DNA of 64,000 nucleotides from Balanoglossus misakiensis (lineage: Eukaryota > Hemichordata): positions 6,324,001 through 6,388,000 of the forward strand of contig CM082591.2 of NCBI GenBank assembly GCA_040954595.2. The letters run 5' to 3'. A program made the translations under genes and the position numbers. Below, one piece after another: positions 40,480 through 53,817 of the stretch. The notes below the pieces were generated by a model. That model had not been told where the DNA came from. It made no database searches and saw only the letters and a list, made by a program, of their open reading frames with translations. How positions within the stretch are numbered: position 1 is the stretch's first letter; the number at the start of each line of letters is the position of its first letter.

Positions 40480-41829
40480 TTGATTGCCTTTTTCATTATT
40501 TTCCAGTTGAAAATGATTGTTTTGTACCAGCAAACCATTTGGACAAATGTATGTATGATCACAACAACACGATTGTAAAACACTCAACTATGGTATGCAA
40601 ATGACTTGCAGCAACTTTGGCTCACATGATTTTTGCAGCGGTTCATTGGTCGATGCTCAGTCACATGACTTTTCATACTTTTATGTATATTGATTCTTGC
40701 AACTCAGTAAGCTTGATCTGTTTAACGTTTTTTTAATGACCATGTATTTAATTTGACTATTCATAAATTAATTTGAATATTAGAAATTAATTTCAATATT
40801 CTAAAAAATGATTTTCACCCTTGTTTACAGAAACAAATACCGAAAAAAAAAAAATGTTTTTTTTGGCAATCAAAACTATTTGTGCTCTACCAGCAGTGAT
40901 TGCACGAAAACATTTATTTGGACCCCGGCTGTTGTACCTTTTCAAAAACAAACTAAAAAAACAAACAAACAAATAATGATCTTCTTTCCACTGTATCAAT
41001 CATTGTCCATTTTTCATGCATGCAAGAATGTTCATATCTCACAAACGCTGGTCAGTTTTAGCCCAACTAGCCCCAGAAAATACAGCAATGTCTGTATTCA
41101 TGCAAGTTCAGTAGAAAATTGATAGTTATAGTAGGTAGAAATTCTCCAGAAAGCCACTTCATTAGAAGGCACTAAATATAACATTCATTGACAATATACA
41201 TGTACCCAACTCTAAACTCATTAGTTTCTGTACAGCTGACCATCAAAAGCACATGAGAATGAGACATATACAATATGGTGTAAATTACAGAATGGAATAT
41301 TTTTCTATTCAGTCAAAACAGTGTTTACATGCTTGGTAGGTTTTTTTTTCTCCAAAATTTCATGAGAAATTATGTGAAGTGTGTGTTTTGATGAATGTTG
41401 AGTAATGCTGAATATTTGAGATGTAACATTTTTAATTTATGGTGTGGAAGAAATAGGGGCAAAAATGCCGTTACGAATAAACGAAATCTGTGTTGTCTTT
41501 TATTTTAGCCTCCATGCGGCACAGAAGTCTAAAAACTGGGTGAATGTATGGTTATGTATGGTACGCACATGTGGGTAAACCTGGTATACCTACAAATACA
41601 AGCAGAACTGGTTCAAACCAGCCAGATCATTGTCCCACCTCGGATATGACAACTGCCTCCCCAAAGCGCACAAGGACAACAATAATGGACTAAACACTGA
41701 TGTATTAAAATTGAAAAGAAAACAATACTCTGCTCCCATTCTCTGGAACCAAAGCTTCACTTCCGTTCCATGATGCTATACGCACCGCATCACGTAGGCC
41801 TGAAGAGGCCTAACTCTATTCATTATATA

Positions 41830-41913
41830 GGCTACTAGCCTAGTCCTAGCCGTACTTTGCTTCCAAAAAGTTTTAGAAGCAAAGCGGACAAAATACGGCT
41901 AGGAATAGGCTAC
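41830..41913. repeat. 84 bp foldback
   Basis: Left arm 'agcctagtcctagccgta' + 'ctttgcttc' and right arm 'gaagcaaag' + 'tacggctaggaataggct' are imperfect inverses with a loop of about 12 nt. Confidence 0.75.
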
Positions 41914-42487
41914 CAGATTGTGTAGATTTGTCTAATTTTTCCCCCACAAGTTGAAAGTCCAGGAAAAATGAATATCTTGAAATTATCTGCATTCGTATTT
42001 ATTGTATGCCCATTTCCCAGTCTTTGAACGGAAGTAAAAATGAATCACTTGATAAAAACTTTCTTTTCTCTCAAATCTTGCAAATTAAATAAAGTTTCTT
42101 GTGAAAAACGTGCGAGATGTATCACAGAAACTTTGTTTCATGCATTCTAACAGTTTTCTCGGTTCCATATGTCTCTGTCAGAAAGTTATTGTGACGAACT
42201 TGGCCTTGACCATGATGGGGCGTATCATTAATATCACGGTATCCCCCACGTGCAATCTGCAACGTAGTAATCCGCTGATGGCGTTTGTCCGTACGTACGT
42301 ACCACACGACATCATATGACGTCACCACATGATCAGGTGACTTTGTCACATGACCCCGGATGTGATTCACAACAAGATCAACTCACTGTTTAGTTGAAGC
42401 CCGACAGCTGATGCGAAAGACACGTAGCGTTATATATTACTGTGCGATCGAGACCGTTGCGCCCCTCAGGTATCAAAACTCTACGCT

Positions 42488-45400
42488 ATGAACCAAGTCG
42501 GCCCGGAGCTAGTGACCAAGGCATACACGTGGTGTCGCCAGTATCTGCGAGGAGCTTGGGCCACTCTGGAGAAGCATGACTTTCACGTTGAAGTTCTAAG
42601 GTTGGTGACTGGTTTCCTGGGCGTGTACCATGTGTGTTGTAGTTGTTGTTTTCATCTATGCACGTGCGCATTGTTTACGTAACGGTGGGTGTATACTGTT
42701 CTCTTGTCCGTGAGTTGGTGGCAGTGAAAATCCACGACGAATCCTTGTTTATTATTGAGTGACTATTGCCAAGACCGAATGTTTATGATGTCATGGTCGC
42801 CTCCAGCTGCAGTTCAGTAACTCTAGATGTTTTGCCTTGGTTTGTGTGTTTTGCCGTCCAACACACAAACCAAGGCAAAACCACGACCTACTGCAGCTAG
42901 GTCGATCGCCCAGCTCTCTTATTTATCAATCACCATTGCTGGATTGATAAGGAGTTCTGTATACACTAAGCTGTGACTAAGGTGAGCTGTTGCATAATCG
43001 TTGTCAATGAGCGCATCAATAGCTAACATGCTTCCCTTAACTTCCCCTTGAAATCAGAAAAGTACGCTGACCCTATCATTTAATTGCTAGTATCAGTAGA
43101 TATTTGCCATGGATTGTACCAGGTCAAAGTCCTTGGATGATTGCTCTTTTCTGTTTGGTAACCTGCATGTTTTTGTTTTTGTCAGAGATGGGATTGTTTG
43201 TATAAAAATGTATTTATCACTTTATCTGATCATCTCATAATTCTCTTCCCCTATGGAAGTACAGTGTATAGAGGACTGGGCTATTAGGCTTTTTTAGTCC
43301 ACTTGTGTTGTCTATTTCAAGTTATTCATATCACAACTATTTTATTTTGACTCAGTTCTTGGTACAAAGACTGGGACCAAAACAGACCATTTTTAATAGT
43401 AACTTACATATAGTAGTCAGCTTTGTAGAGAAAAAAAGTTAGTGGTTTTGATGGACTTTTGATCGCATGTGCGGTACATAGCAGACACTTTGAGTGTATG
43501 AGTGGTTGATTTACTGAAGTTTGCTGTCAAGAATATTAATGATACAAGGCGTGGTGTTATCAGAACTTTGAGAGGTAAAACAACATGATGTTTACATCTG
43601 GGCAGAGTACTAGCAGATATTATTTGTATATCTGTTTTAAATTGACAATTCTTGACATTTTGCTACAGAACAGCTGTCAATCATAATTCTATACATGATT
43701 GCCGTCAGGATGCTTTTTTAGCAAGAGTTAAATCAGGAATAATTTTTAATTTGAAACAAAATGGCGCCATATGTACAAACTACAATTGTTCTAATTTATG
43801 TGTATTTAACAAATTTGTGGTCATATGAGAAACGGCAATCTCACGCAACAAGGACCTGGGATAGGATTTCTAATGGACTTGGGGGATATTTTGTCTCATA
43901 AATATCTCTAACTTGTGTAATAAATCTAATTCCAGGTCTTGCAATGAGAGTATAAGTCTCATTTTCAGCATTTAAATCAAAGCCAATTCTTATGAACGCT
44001 ATTTCCATATCACATGATAACAATCATATTACTGAAAATAAGTATATTCCAGAGGTCTGTGATCAAACCACTCATGGGTGAATTCGTGCACTAAATTTCC
44101 CTATGTTGATTTTTTTCTTTTCTCTTCTCCGTTTCCAGTGGCACGGGCTTGAGCAACTACTTGTTTATTTGCTCCATCCCACACATTGAAACGCCGGACA
44201 TCAAGTATCCCAACAAGGTCCTGTTGCGTATCCATGGCGAGATCCTTGACAACCCAGAAAGCACGCTGATCGAGTCGGTCACCTGTGCGCTGCTCGCTGA
44301 CAGAAAAATCGCTCCAAAGATCTATGGCATCTTCACCGGTGGTCGCATTGAAGAATACATTCCTGTGAGTATCCAGAAATTGAGACAAGTCACAGTGTTC
44401 TCCCCAGGAATTTGGGAAAGCGTGGCAGCAAATTTGTATAACAATATAACCTAGTGTTATGTTAATTTAGTTCCATTGTCTTCTCAAAATTAAAGACTGT
44501 TGGCCACCATTGCTCTGGGGAGAACATTGAGTCAGTTTTAACTATTCACATATGTACATATGCTTGCAAAACACTAGGTGTTATTAAATGTATTATTAAA
44601 AAAATCGATGTGTGCATTTGACACTTTTGACAGAAATCAAACATATTAGAATCAACCATAAGGATAGATGTTGGTTACAAAACTGTATGATTTGTATCAA
44701 TGTTAATAATTGTTATGTCTTCATATTAACGGGAAATAAACTGTTTTTGTAGTCTTGGCAAATTTCAATTGCAATTGGTAAACACCTGATCTCTTTCTCT
44801 CTATTTCTGTATTAAAATTGATTTGTGTGAAGTTTGATGAGCCAATTTTGTTTGTGTTTGTTGTCATTTTACCCATATCTCTGGTACAACAGTTTTTGTT
44901 AATTTATGTACATCTAAATGACAATCTCCATTGTTTTTGAAAACTTGACATTGACCAACAAATATATTTATTCAGTGGCCTTGTATGCATACATTTAGAA
45001 CTACAGATAAATTGCATTCCTCATACGGGCCACTCATCTTACTGTACAGCACCTTGTTGTTGAAAAGATTCCAAGGTCTATTATCCTGAGTATCAACAAC
45101 ATAGTGGTTCGCATTGTATGCTAATCAGTGGACGTTGTACATTGCTCCAGTAATGCTACAGTACTTGGCAATAGTAATTTGGGTATGCCAGGTTGAATTC
45201 ATTGTATTATCTCCTTGCAGAACAGAACCTATTATTTAAAGGTATAAGGTCACCTATGGAAAATTAGATATAGTTGCCATGGCAAATTGAGATCGAGCCA
45301 ATCAGAGATTTTCAGTGGGTGGCACACGCGAAAAAAATAGCGTCATCATATGTTCTTTAGAACGCTTAAATACACAATTTCAGCCATATATGGACGTACC

Positions 45401-48400
45401 GGTATGTAAATTGGAGGTGACTCTATACCTTTAATGAGTGCGGTTGATGAAATAAAATAATTTTAACGTTGTTCCTGTTCATAGAGTGTTTTTTTAAGTG
45501 GTCCTTGGCTCAAAGTTGCTCGTAGGGCCCTAACAATACTTGGACTTTAACCCTGTGGTCTTGTACATGTACATGTATGTGGGTCATTGCCCTTTTAATC
45601 ACTTTGAAGTGAGTTGCTCCGACCAGAATGTAGTTTGGGAAAAAGTATGTCAGTCAAACAGCTGGATTCAAGTCACGTAAAAAACAATTGTATTCAAAAT
45701 TATTGAAGTTATACACTTAAAATGGTGTACACCTACAACTCGAGCAGTTATTGTGATGTTAATGAAAAATGTGCTGTACTTTAAAAAATTCAGAGGTTAT
45801 GTTCGACTGTTGAATTCTAAATGCATTACCATAACTTGCCATTAATGTCACCAATGATTGTAGTCAAGAGTATTTCGTCGTCTTCCAGAATTGTTATCGA
45901 GACTGTGTTTGTTTGTGTGTATTTCTTTTCAGTCAAGAAACTTGCTGGTTGAAGAAATTCGGGAGGTGAATTTCAGCGTGCAGATTGCGAGAAAGATTGC
46001 TAATTTCCATACCATGGAGCTGCCATTACAAAAAGAACCTGGATATATACTGGATGCGTGTGTCAGGTTTGAGAAACTTGTAACTTTTTTGATGCTCGGC
46101 ATAAATTGTCATGTTGCTAATAGTTGGAAAATAATTAGCATTAATTAGCAACATCTGTGCCATGGTAACGGTAAAGTTGAGCTCAAGTGACATTTTTTCG
46201 TATCGTGTTTCTCTTCAAAGGTGGCTGAGTACAATACTACATGACATGTCCTTCAACAATCCAGTACAGGAAGCCAAATTCCAAAAGTTGTTGTCCTTTG
46301 GGCTGGATAAGGAACTGGACTATGTTGAGTAAGTATTGAGCAAAAAATGTATACATAGTGAACATGTTAAGTCATTTGGTTAATGAAATTGTGTATTACT
46401 GTAAGAATTTTGCATTTGATTACTATATGAAATGCTGTGCATGTACAGTTCAGACGACCTTTAACCCTTTCACCCCCATTCCATGTACAGAGGTCAAACT
46501 TTACCATCAAAAAACAATGGATTTGGACCAAACCATGGTGGTGTAGGGGTAGCAGAACTCTGTTGGATGTTTTGCATGTCATTCATTGCTTTGAACTTTT
46601 TTTGCAGACACGTCATCAATTCGACGCCGTCTCCATCTGTTTTTTGTCACAATGACCTGAACGAAGGTAATACATGCCATTTTATGTTAGTATTTTGTCT
46701 TGATTTAAACTTTAACTATGTCAGTGAACTGCAGTTAGTGTCTGCATTGTTACAGATAAGCGAAGATTGTAGGTGTTAGTTACGTAAGTCTTTACAATCT
46801 TGAGCAGATACAAAATGCATCAAAACAACAAGATAGATATACATCATACATACATACATACATACATACATACATACATACATACATACATACATACATA
46901 CATACATACATACATACATACATACATACATACATACATACATACATACATACATACATACATACATACATACATACATACATACATACATACATACATA
47001 CATACATACATACATACATACATACATACATACATACATACATACATACATACATACATACATACATACATACATACATACATACATACATACATACATA
47101 CATACATACATACATACATTGTACATAGTATGCATGTCTTGAGGTTGCACTCTTTAGAAAAAATCATGCTTGATAGGTCTTATTGGGCTAAAATACATGT
47201 ATAGAACAAATCTAATGGATACATTTTCAACATTTCTTTGCAGGGAATGTTTTACTGGTAGATGCAGACTCCAAAGGAAATAATATCATGTTTATTGATT
47301 TTGAATATGCCTGCTACAACTACAGGTATGTTTTTATACAATTGGAAGAAGTGGGCATTGGAAGTCACCATTTTCTGTCTGAACCATCTGAACCATGTAT
47401 GGTATTCGTCTAAGGCATAGATGGATACCTGTTCTAAATATGACATCGATAACTTCACTATAAGGGGTGAATGCACTGTGATTTCATGCATATTCTTCCA
47501 GAAAGTTACGTTACAGATAATACTGGCCATTTTTTCCCCATATTCTTCCAGAAAGTTATGTTACAGATAATATTGGCGAATTTTCCCATATTCTTCCAAA
47601 AAGTTATGTTACAGATAAAATTTGGCATTATTTCTATACTGTAACAATCTGTGCATGTGTTTCTTCTGTCTCCCACTCAGAGGTTTTGACATAGCCAATC
47701 ATTTCTGCGAGTGGACGTTTGACTACACCCACAAAGCAGACCCTTACTACAAGTACAGCCCCGAGCATTACCCAACCACCGAACAACAGCTGATATTCGT
47801 CCGGGAATACCTCAGTCATAATAGTGATGAGTACAACGTGGCAACAGAAAGAAGGAGAAGTACTGTTGAGTGCGGCATGCTGAGTGAAGTGAAATGGTGA
47901 GGGTTTAGATGTTTTGCGTGTTTCTGGACGAGTGAATTTGTGACACCAACTTGTGCAGTTTACTTTGATTCCAATAGGCCTCCAGTTAAAGGGAAGGAGT
48001 CGTCGTGTCACGTTTGTTTATTTATAAACATTACAATTCATCCACAAATCCCAGAAATAAGATAATTCTTAGAATGAATGAAGCAGCCAATCGTAGCAAA
48101 GACTGGGCATGACAGCGACTGAAGATCCTAGTAGGTCGTGGCGACTGTAGTGAGGTTTGTGCTGGTATGGGAGGACATATTCTCATCAAAGGGGGACACC
48201 CACGCGGCGCGACGACCCCTTCCCTTTAACGGCACAGTATCAGTTTTTTATAATCCTTTCTCCCAAATGATAGCTTATGCGTATTTTGTGATATTTTCTT
48301 ATTCAGGTTCACCTTGCCTTGTCACTATTTCTGGGTGTTGTGGTCCATCAGTCAAGCCACAAGGTCACACCATCAGTTTGGACATTTGGTAAGTTTCCGA

Positions 48401-48906
48401 CCAAATTTTTTTGCTCACACTCCTGGCTTGCTGTGAGTGTGGGATCAGAGTGTAAGAACAAATCGATCCCACACTCTCGCAGAATCGAAAGCTGTATATG
48501 ATGCGAGCACTGATTGGATGACAAACATCCTTTAACTAACGCACACTAAATGTTATCCAATGGCGCGATGTGTATTACACAGACAGAAACTACAACGTGC
48601 CAGACGACAGTTACACAGTCAATGTTTCCAATACAAATTTTGCCAATTTGTGGCCATGTGAGAAATATATTCTCAGACACCAAGGACCGGGGATCATATT
48701 CCTCACACTCGTCAGGGATATTTTGTCCCACAGTCAGTCTGAACTATTTCTTGTCCATTGGCATATCTCTGATCGCTGTTTTTTTGTCGAAGCAGGACTA
48801 TGCATTGACAAGGATGAATGCCTACATGAAACTGAAGCAAGAACTTGCAGCAGGAGACTCTGTTCTGAGGTCTGTCGATCTGGCAAGGCAACCCGTGACA
48901 TACTGA
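42488..48906 (+). CDS. Choline/ethanolamine kinase, 9 exons, 376 aa
   Basis: ATP-dependent phosphorylation of choline (and/or ethanolamine), the first step of the Kennedy pathway to phosphatidylcholine/-ethanolamine; cytosolic. Exons: 42488-42600, 44139-44364, 45933-46066, 46221-46328, 46608-46666, 47244-47325, 47681-47896, 48307-48388 and 48796-48906; phases close to 1131 nt. Seen: the nucleotide loop SGTGLSNYLF (about 38-47), LLRIHGE, the Brenner's motif FCHNDLNEGN (catalytic Asp about 210), the choline-kinase motif [22 protein letters not shown]-type stretch (Asp about 232, split here at residues 231-252), HYFWVLWSISQA, and a C-terminal helix DYALTRMNAYMKLKQEL. All catalytic residues are intact. 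The motif set is that of CHKA/CHKB rather than ETNK, but substrate choice cannot be settled by eye. Confidence 0.95.
42797..42903. repeat. Foldback with 22 bp perfect arms, kinase intron 1
   Basis: GTTTTGCCTTGGTTTGTGTG(TT) at 42829-42850 and its exact inverse at 42860-42881, loop 9 nt. Weaker pairing continues outward (CAGCTGCAG / CTGCAGCT). Confidence 0.85.
45236..45436. mobile_element. GGTATA-TIR element, copy B
   Basis: TTTAAAGGTATAAGGTCACCT at the left end (first 20 bases taken as the TIR) and GAGGTGACTCTATACCTTTA at the right. The interior has 'ttcagtgggtggcacacgcg' and 'gttctttagaacgctt'. In kinase intron 2. Confidence 0.8.
46461..46552. mobile_element. TTAA/CCCTTTCACC MITE, copy 6
   Basis: TTAACCCTTTCACCCCC at the left; the right end is decayed (GTGGTGTAGGGGTAG). 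Shares 'aatggatttggaccaaacca' with copy 1. It ends about 55 bp before kinase exon 5. Confidence 0.75.
46845..47119. repeat. (CATA)n microsatellite, about 68 uninterrupted units
   Basis: About 275 bp of CATA with no visible interruption, in kinase intron 5. Frames on both strands read as YIHT/MYVC repeats and are not genes. Confidence 0.98.
47488..47627. repeat. Three tandem units of about 45-55 bp, kinase intron 6
   Basis: 'catattcttccagaaagtta' followed by 'gttacagataat' occurs three times with small changes, ending about 55 bp before exon 7. Confidence 0.85.
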
Positions 48907-49666
48907 CAACTACATGTAGTCTGACAACGAAGTGTATTATCAGTTTGCAAATATCCTAGCAGAAGATAATGGCCGAATTGGAGAAGATGTAATATGGTAA
49001 TTGCTGCACTCAGGAAACGTGTATTATCTTTATCGAATCATTACAGGTCCAAATCATGACCAATTCCCCATTCCATGTAATTTCCTTTTAAAAAACGTAC
49101 CAATTAGGAAGAAAATTACTGATTATACCAAAACGCCTGTAATGATACATGACAATGTGCAATATCATGTCGAAAACATCGTCTGTTCACTTTGAATAGG
49201 TTCACCATGCCTTCAATTATAGACATGAGATGCCTGTATGCAGAAAAAAGCAAAAAACAAAAAAACAAAAACAAAAACAGATCATATTCCAACTCTTGAC
49301 TACCACAGATATCACCCACCGTCGAATATTCCTATATACCAATATTTCATGCTATATTGAACACATCGTTATTTCATATACTGTTTCTTATTTAGATCAG
49401 GGTCGACGATATCTGTGATACTTTGAGTCGTATTAATTGCCATAGTGATAGAACCGCATGACTTCCATATATGGAAAGGTGCTGAGTATCCTGGGAGATA
49501 CAGCTTCAGATTTACATGTAAATTGCCATGGTAATGGCGAATCACAGGGTAACCATTTTTGTAGTTCCCACTGCAAGATGTCGGCCATACTGCGTCATTA
49601 ACATATCATTCTGGACTCCATTCTCACTACCTTGAATAGATTTTTGCTACCTAGGTAAGTGATGAA

Positions 49667-49701
49667 AATGGAAAGGGCAGCGAGAGAGAGACTTTGTCCT
49701 T
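49667..49701. repeat. Solo end of the AGGGACAAAG element
   Basis: 'aaagggcagcgagagagaga' then 'ctttgtccttttga' matches the right TIR of 26228-26582. No left half nearby. Confidence 0.7.
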
Positions 49702-51105
49702 TTGACAGATCTAAAAAAACACATAAGGAGAATCAGAGTCTCAGTTTTGGAGGATGTTATCAAGGCTAGTTAATTCATGTACACAATTTCAACTGAAGAT
49801 AATTAGTCAGTCTAGTTTGTTTATACATGCAATCTGTGCAATCAGTTAGTGGATAAATTGTTTCCTAGTACTAACTTCAAGAACTGGCAGAACGCCCTCA
49901 AGAATCCAAATTTCCAATCAAGTCCGGCGGCCGTAGTACAATCTTGGTTTTACGTTCCATGACATTTGTGTCGAAGAAGTAGTGACAAGAAATGAAAATT
50001 ATTTCAAACAAACATTCGTCAGTTGTTTTTTTTCTACAATGCAACACAAAAATTGTGGACAACTTTTTTTTATAACAGAAACAAATTCTGTAATCGGATT
50101 CTGACGATTAAGCCAATCACAAATTTTTACTTGAGCCACCCAAAAAGATAGGTCTGTCATATGATTATGAGAAGACTCTAATTTCAGATGAACATTTTGT
50201 GCATTATATATCACATATCATTAACTTTATTTTCATTTAATTTTCCATCTATGACCACTATTTAATGATTCCCTTCAGTTGTTGTGTACTGAACAGGTTT
50301 TCTGAAAACTGCCAATGCAGCTCGTTAAGTAATATTAGGGATCGAATATAAAGTACGAGTGAAAATTTGCAGTTCAGGAACTATTAAGAAAACATGTCTG
50401 AGAAATGGGTGTAAAGTAGACAACTCACTTCAGAGGCAAACATCCTGTACTAATTATGTTGTCATGTTACTGCCATATTACCCTTTTATTATGACTATTT
50501 AATGCAAATTTGAAACCCTGTGGTACAGAACTTTTTGCATTTTGTTGTTTATCTCAAAACATCTTTCAGTTGTCTTTGATATTGTTTGTGTTCTTTCCAT
50601 AAAATCAATTTGGAGAAGCATGACTTTTGTTGGCAATGGAATGCACTTATGTCTCATTTGTGTAGTTTGAGAGAAATGGCCATATTCTGGTTGCAACCAG
50701 TTTATTACTAGTATTTGGCCAATTGCTTAATTGTGTTTACCTGTCATTGTTTGATAATCAGCTGAGATTTGCACACTGGCAGGCATGTTTATATGAAACA
50801 ATTTTTGTTTGAATGTGACGTTGTGAAATGCAAAAGAGATATGTACCATTGGGCTTTAAAATCGGAGACGGCTACTTGTCTTCTATGTAATGCAAACTAC
50901 AGATACTGGTGCTACATAGGGTTTAGGTTGGGATCAAAAGCCGAAGACAATTCAATAGTGGGGTGATAGATTTTTTAAGGGTGCAGTCTTGGGGTGGGAA
51001 GGGGGGAGGGGCAATGGGGCAGAGTAGGTGCTTGTTAAATTGTCATCTATCGAATCTTATTTACATGTACACTACTGCTAAAAGTGTCATTGCAGTATAG
51101 TACCT

Positions 51106-51213
51106 AGCAGTGGAAATGCAGCTGTACCGTGGGGCGTGGGCGATATGCTGTCCATGGGGTAATCAGCTTACCCCCCCCCCCCCCATGGTACAGCTGCGTT
51201 TCCACAGCTATGC
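51106..51213. repeat. 108 bp foldback
   Basis: 'tagcagtggaaatgcagctg' + 'taccgtgggg' at the left and 'ccccatggtacagctgcgtt' + 'tccacagcta' at the right are inverses with three mismatches over 30 bp. Confidence 0.8.
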
Positions 51214-52207
51214 AGTATTGAACAACTCATGATTGTAAGCGGTTGTCGTTTATCTGATCAAATTTTCTTAGACTGATCATGCCATAGACAACTTGCAAAA
51301 CTGTACTTGTAAAATTATTTGAAGGTACTTCTTGTAATATCATTTAAAGACATTGATATTTTTAAAAATCTTAATATAAACCGAATATCTTAATAAGTGT
51401 TTGATATATTGTCATATGTTTAAGCTTATGGTGATACTTCTAGAAATATTGTAAGTGACATATGCCAGTACCTGAATATTCTAAAATGGTTTATTTCTAA
51501 ACAATTTGGGCAAAATCTTTTCAGAATTACAGGGTTAGTTTTGATTCACCAGTACTATTCCCACATTTGTCTTAAACTTTGTTACTGGTATATCAATGCA
51601 TTTTACTTTAGATAAATAACCTTTATAGGAATACACATGACGAATCTGACATATTTTATGAAACAAATGTTTGATTTAAAGGGACAGTGCCTAACTTAGG
51701 TTGTTATTTTGGATACATTTGTTTGTTTTGAGTCGATGCTTGTTTGTGTTGACTTGCAAACTTGTGTAGGTTTAAAACTCAAGTAACTAACTTTGGGCTT
51801 ATTTTCAAGTATTTTTGTCTTTTGATGTCAATTGTGGTTTCTAGTTCTGCTCTGTAGAACATGATGAAAAAGTTCTCAGAAATTAGTTTTACAACACAGC
51901 ACTTCTGTATTGTAGAGACTTAAATTCATCGGTCGACAATAACAAGTAAATGTTTTCAGACGGTGAATGCACCCTGGGTCTATGGTACAACTTTTTCCTT
52001 TCAATTCAATATATTATATTTCATACGTGTCTTTACTTTTACTCAGGACTCTGTTACTTGTATACGATTTTTACGTGAAGGGTTTGTAAAGATCTTTTTG
52101 CAGATATAATTTAAGAAAAAAATACTTTGGTATTTTACAAGATATGGAAAATAAAAACAACTTTATTATCACGTTACGTGCGTTGAAGTTCCTCATTACA
52201 AATATAC

Positions 52208-52288
52208 ATGTACATCAACATAAACAGTGTGTTGAATCAAACATAATTAATTGAAAAAGGGAAGCGAGAGAGAGACTTTGTCCCTTTA
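52208..52288. repeat. Right-end fragment of the AGGGACAAAG element
   Basis: From 'catgtacatcaacataaaca' through 'gttgaatcaaacataattaa' to 'gagagagactttgtcccttta', matching the last 80 bp of the full copies. Confidence 0.8.
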
Positions 52289-53817
52289 CTCGAAACATGT
52301 GAACTTTTACCAGTCTAGAGGATTCCAAATATAACGTACTTTTAAACTCGCATTCGGATCAATAGTTCCCTCTAAACCATTTACATCCATTAGCAAAAGT
52401 AGCGAAATCGTGTCTCGTGCCTGTCGACGATTTGTTTGTAAAAGAGAAATAAAATCTCTAAAATTAATTCTGAAAGATGTACAAATGTTTGACACATGAT
52501 TTGTTTTGGACGTCCAATACATCAATAGAAAGTAACCACAGTGAATTCGAATTGTCTCTTAGTCACGTTTTCCAGTTGAACAATTTATCATACACCGTGG
52601 GAATGGCGATTTTCCAAAAAATCTGTCGCTCACACAAGGGTCACTAAGCGCCCTATTCCTAATGTACTTTTATGTGTATGTATACACTGCATAGCTGTGG
52701 TGTTCTCACAGATTAAGGTAGTATGCTCATCGAAAATAAAAGTCTTAAACGTTTCCCTCATGTTTTATACTCATGGCAGCTTTAAATCATTCTCTCTTAA
52801 TAAAATTGAGATCATTGTAAGTATAATATTTGCAGAAAAGCGCTAGCCACTTCGAAAACAAATTACACAATAACGTTATATTTAAAAAAAAGTAAAAGAA
52901 CTCACTCATAGGTAAATGTTTTTGCTTCGCGATTTTCACACAACCGTCGTCTTTCTGTCATCTGTAGCCATAGTAACAGCATTGCGACAGTGTTTATAGA
53001 ACGGCGAACTGTTCAAAACGCGTCACATTTTTGAGTTTTCAATCTCGAATTATCGCCAGAATAGGCCTACAGTCTAGACTATACTGCAGTTTGTTGACGC
53101 ATTCGTTTTATACAAAATGAGAACAACGTTTCGATCTATTATCCCCTCTGGGAACGTTTATAGTGTTTATACTGTTATTGTTGGTCGAAATGTCCTCAAT
53201 ATTGCATATTTAGCAAAAGAATTGTTGCACCTGGCCCCTCAGGTTTGTTGAAATAACCGTCTATCATCACCAGTTTAAGTGGACCGGCCTTTGTCGTGCA
53301 GTCTATATAAGTATCTGTCACCGCCGATTGGACAACAGTTGTCGTTTGGAAGAAAGGTTCTGCAATAGTTACTCGCTGGACGGCCGCACTTTCAAATCTG
53401 TAAAAATTCACCCGTTTTGGTATAAAGTCGAACGAATAGGTAAGTAGATACGATCACTACCAACAATTATAAACATGAAAATAATAAGTTTATCGTATCT
53501 TGGTTTGTACATATCGACATAGAGGTTTAGGCAGCAAAAATCCCGCTTATTTATTTTTAGTTTCGTTATTTTAAAAATTATTTATATTAGTTTAAAAAAA
53601 GTTTACAGAATTTTCACTTTCGGTAATAAATTACTTAAAATAGGAAATATGTTGCTGGAAAACATATTTTCATTTGATTTCGTGGATTTAATGCATATTT
53701 GCCTTTAGTGAACGCTGTGAGTATTGTATCTACATGATGCAAAAATTATTTTTGATGTACAGTATGTTGGAGTCACGAATGAAAATTTAAAATAATTTCG
53801 GCCTTTGCCGACCCAAG

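Larger units (their letters stand above)
39145..42487. other. ILRUN 3' UTR and spacer before the kinase gene
   Basis: A long ILRUN 3' UTR is possible, with AATAAA near 41476. The interval contains a TTAA MITE (40386), a foldback (41830) and, upstream of the kinase, a stretch with CRE-like and 'tgacgtcaccacatgatcaggtgac' sites at 42318-42345. No further exon was found. Confidence 0.5.
48907..53817. other. Kinase 3' UTR and 4.9 kb spacer
   Basis: No exon recognised. An AATAAA near 52150 could end a long kinase 3' UTR. It contains solo right ends of the AGGGACAAAG family at 49667-49701 and 52208-52288, and a foldback at 51106-51213. From about 52900 CpG becomes more frequent, perhaps the original promoter side of the Ly6-type locus (TATATAAG at 53300). 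Confidence 0.5.

Noticed and set aside
46776-47204. Long open frames of MYVC or YIHT repeats (also at 3106-3491, 3759-4246, 9302-9686)
   Set aside because: They are translations of CATA/GTAT microsatellites, open in most frames on both strands.
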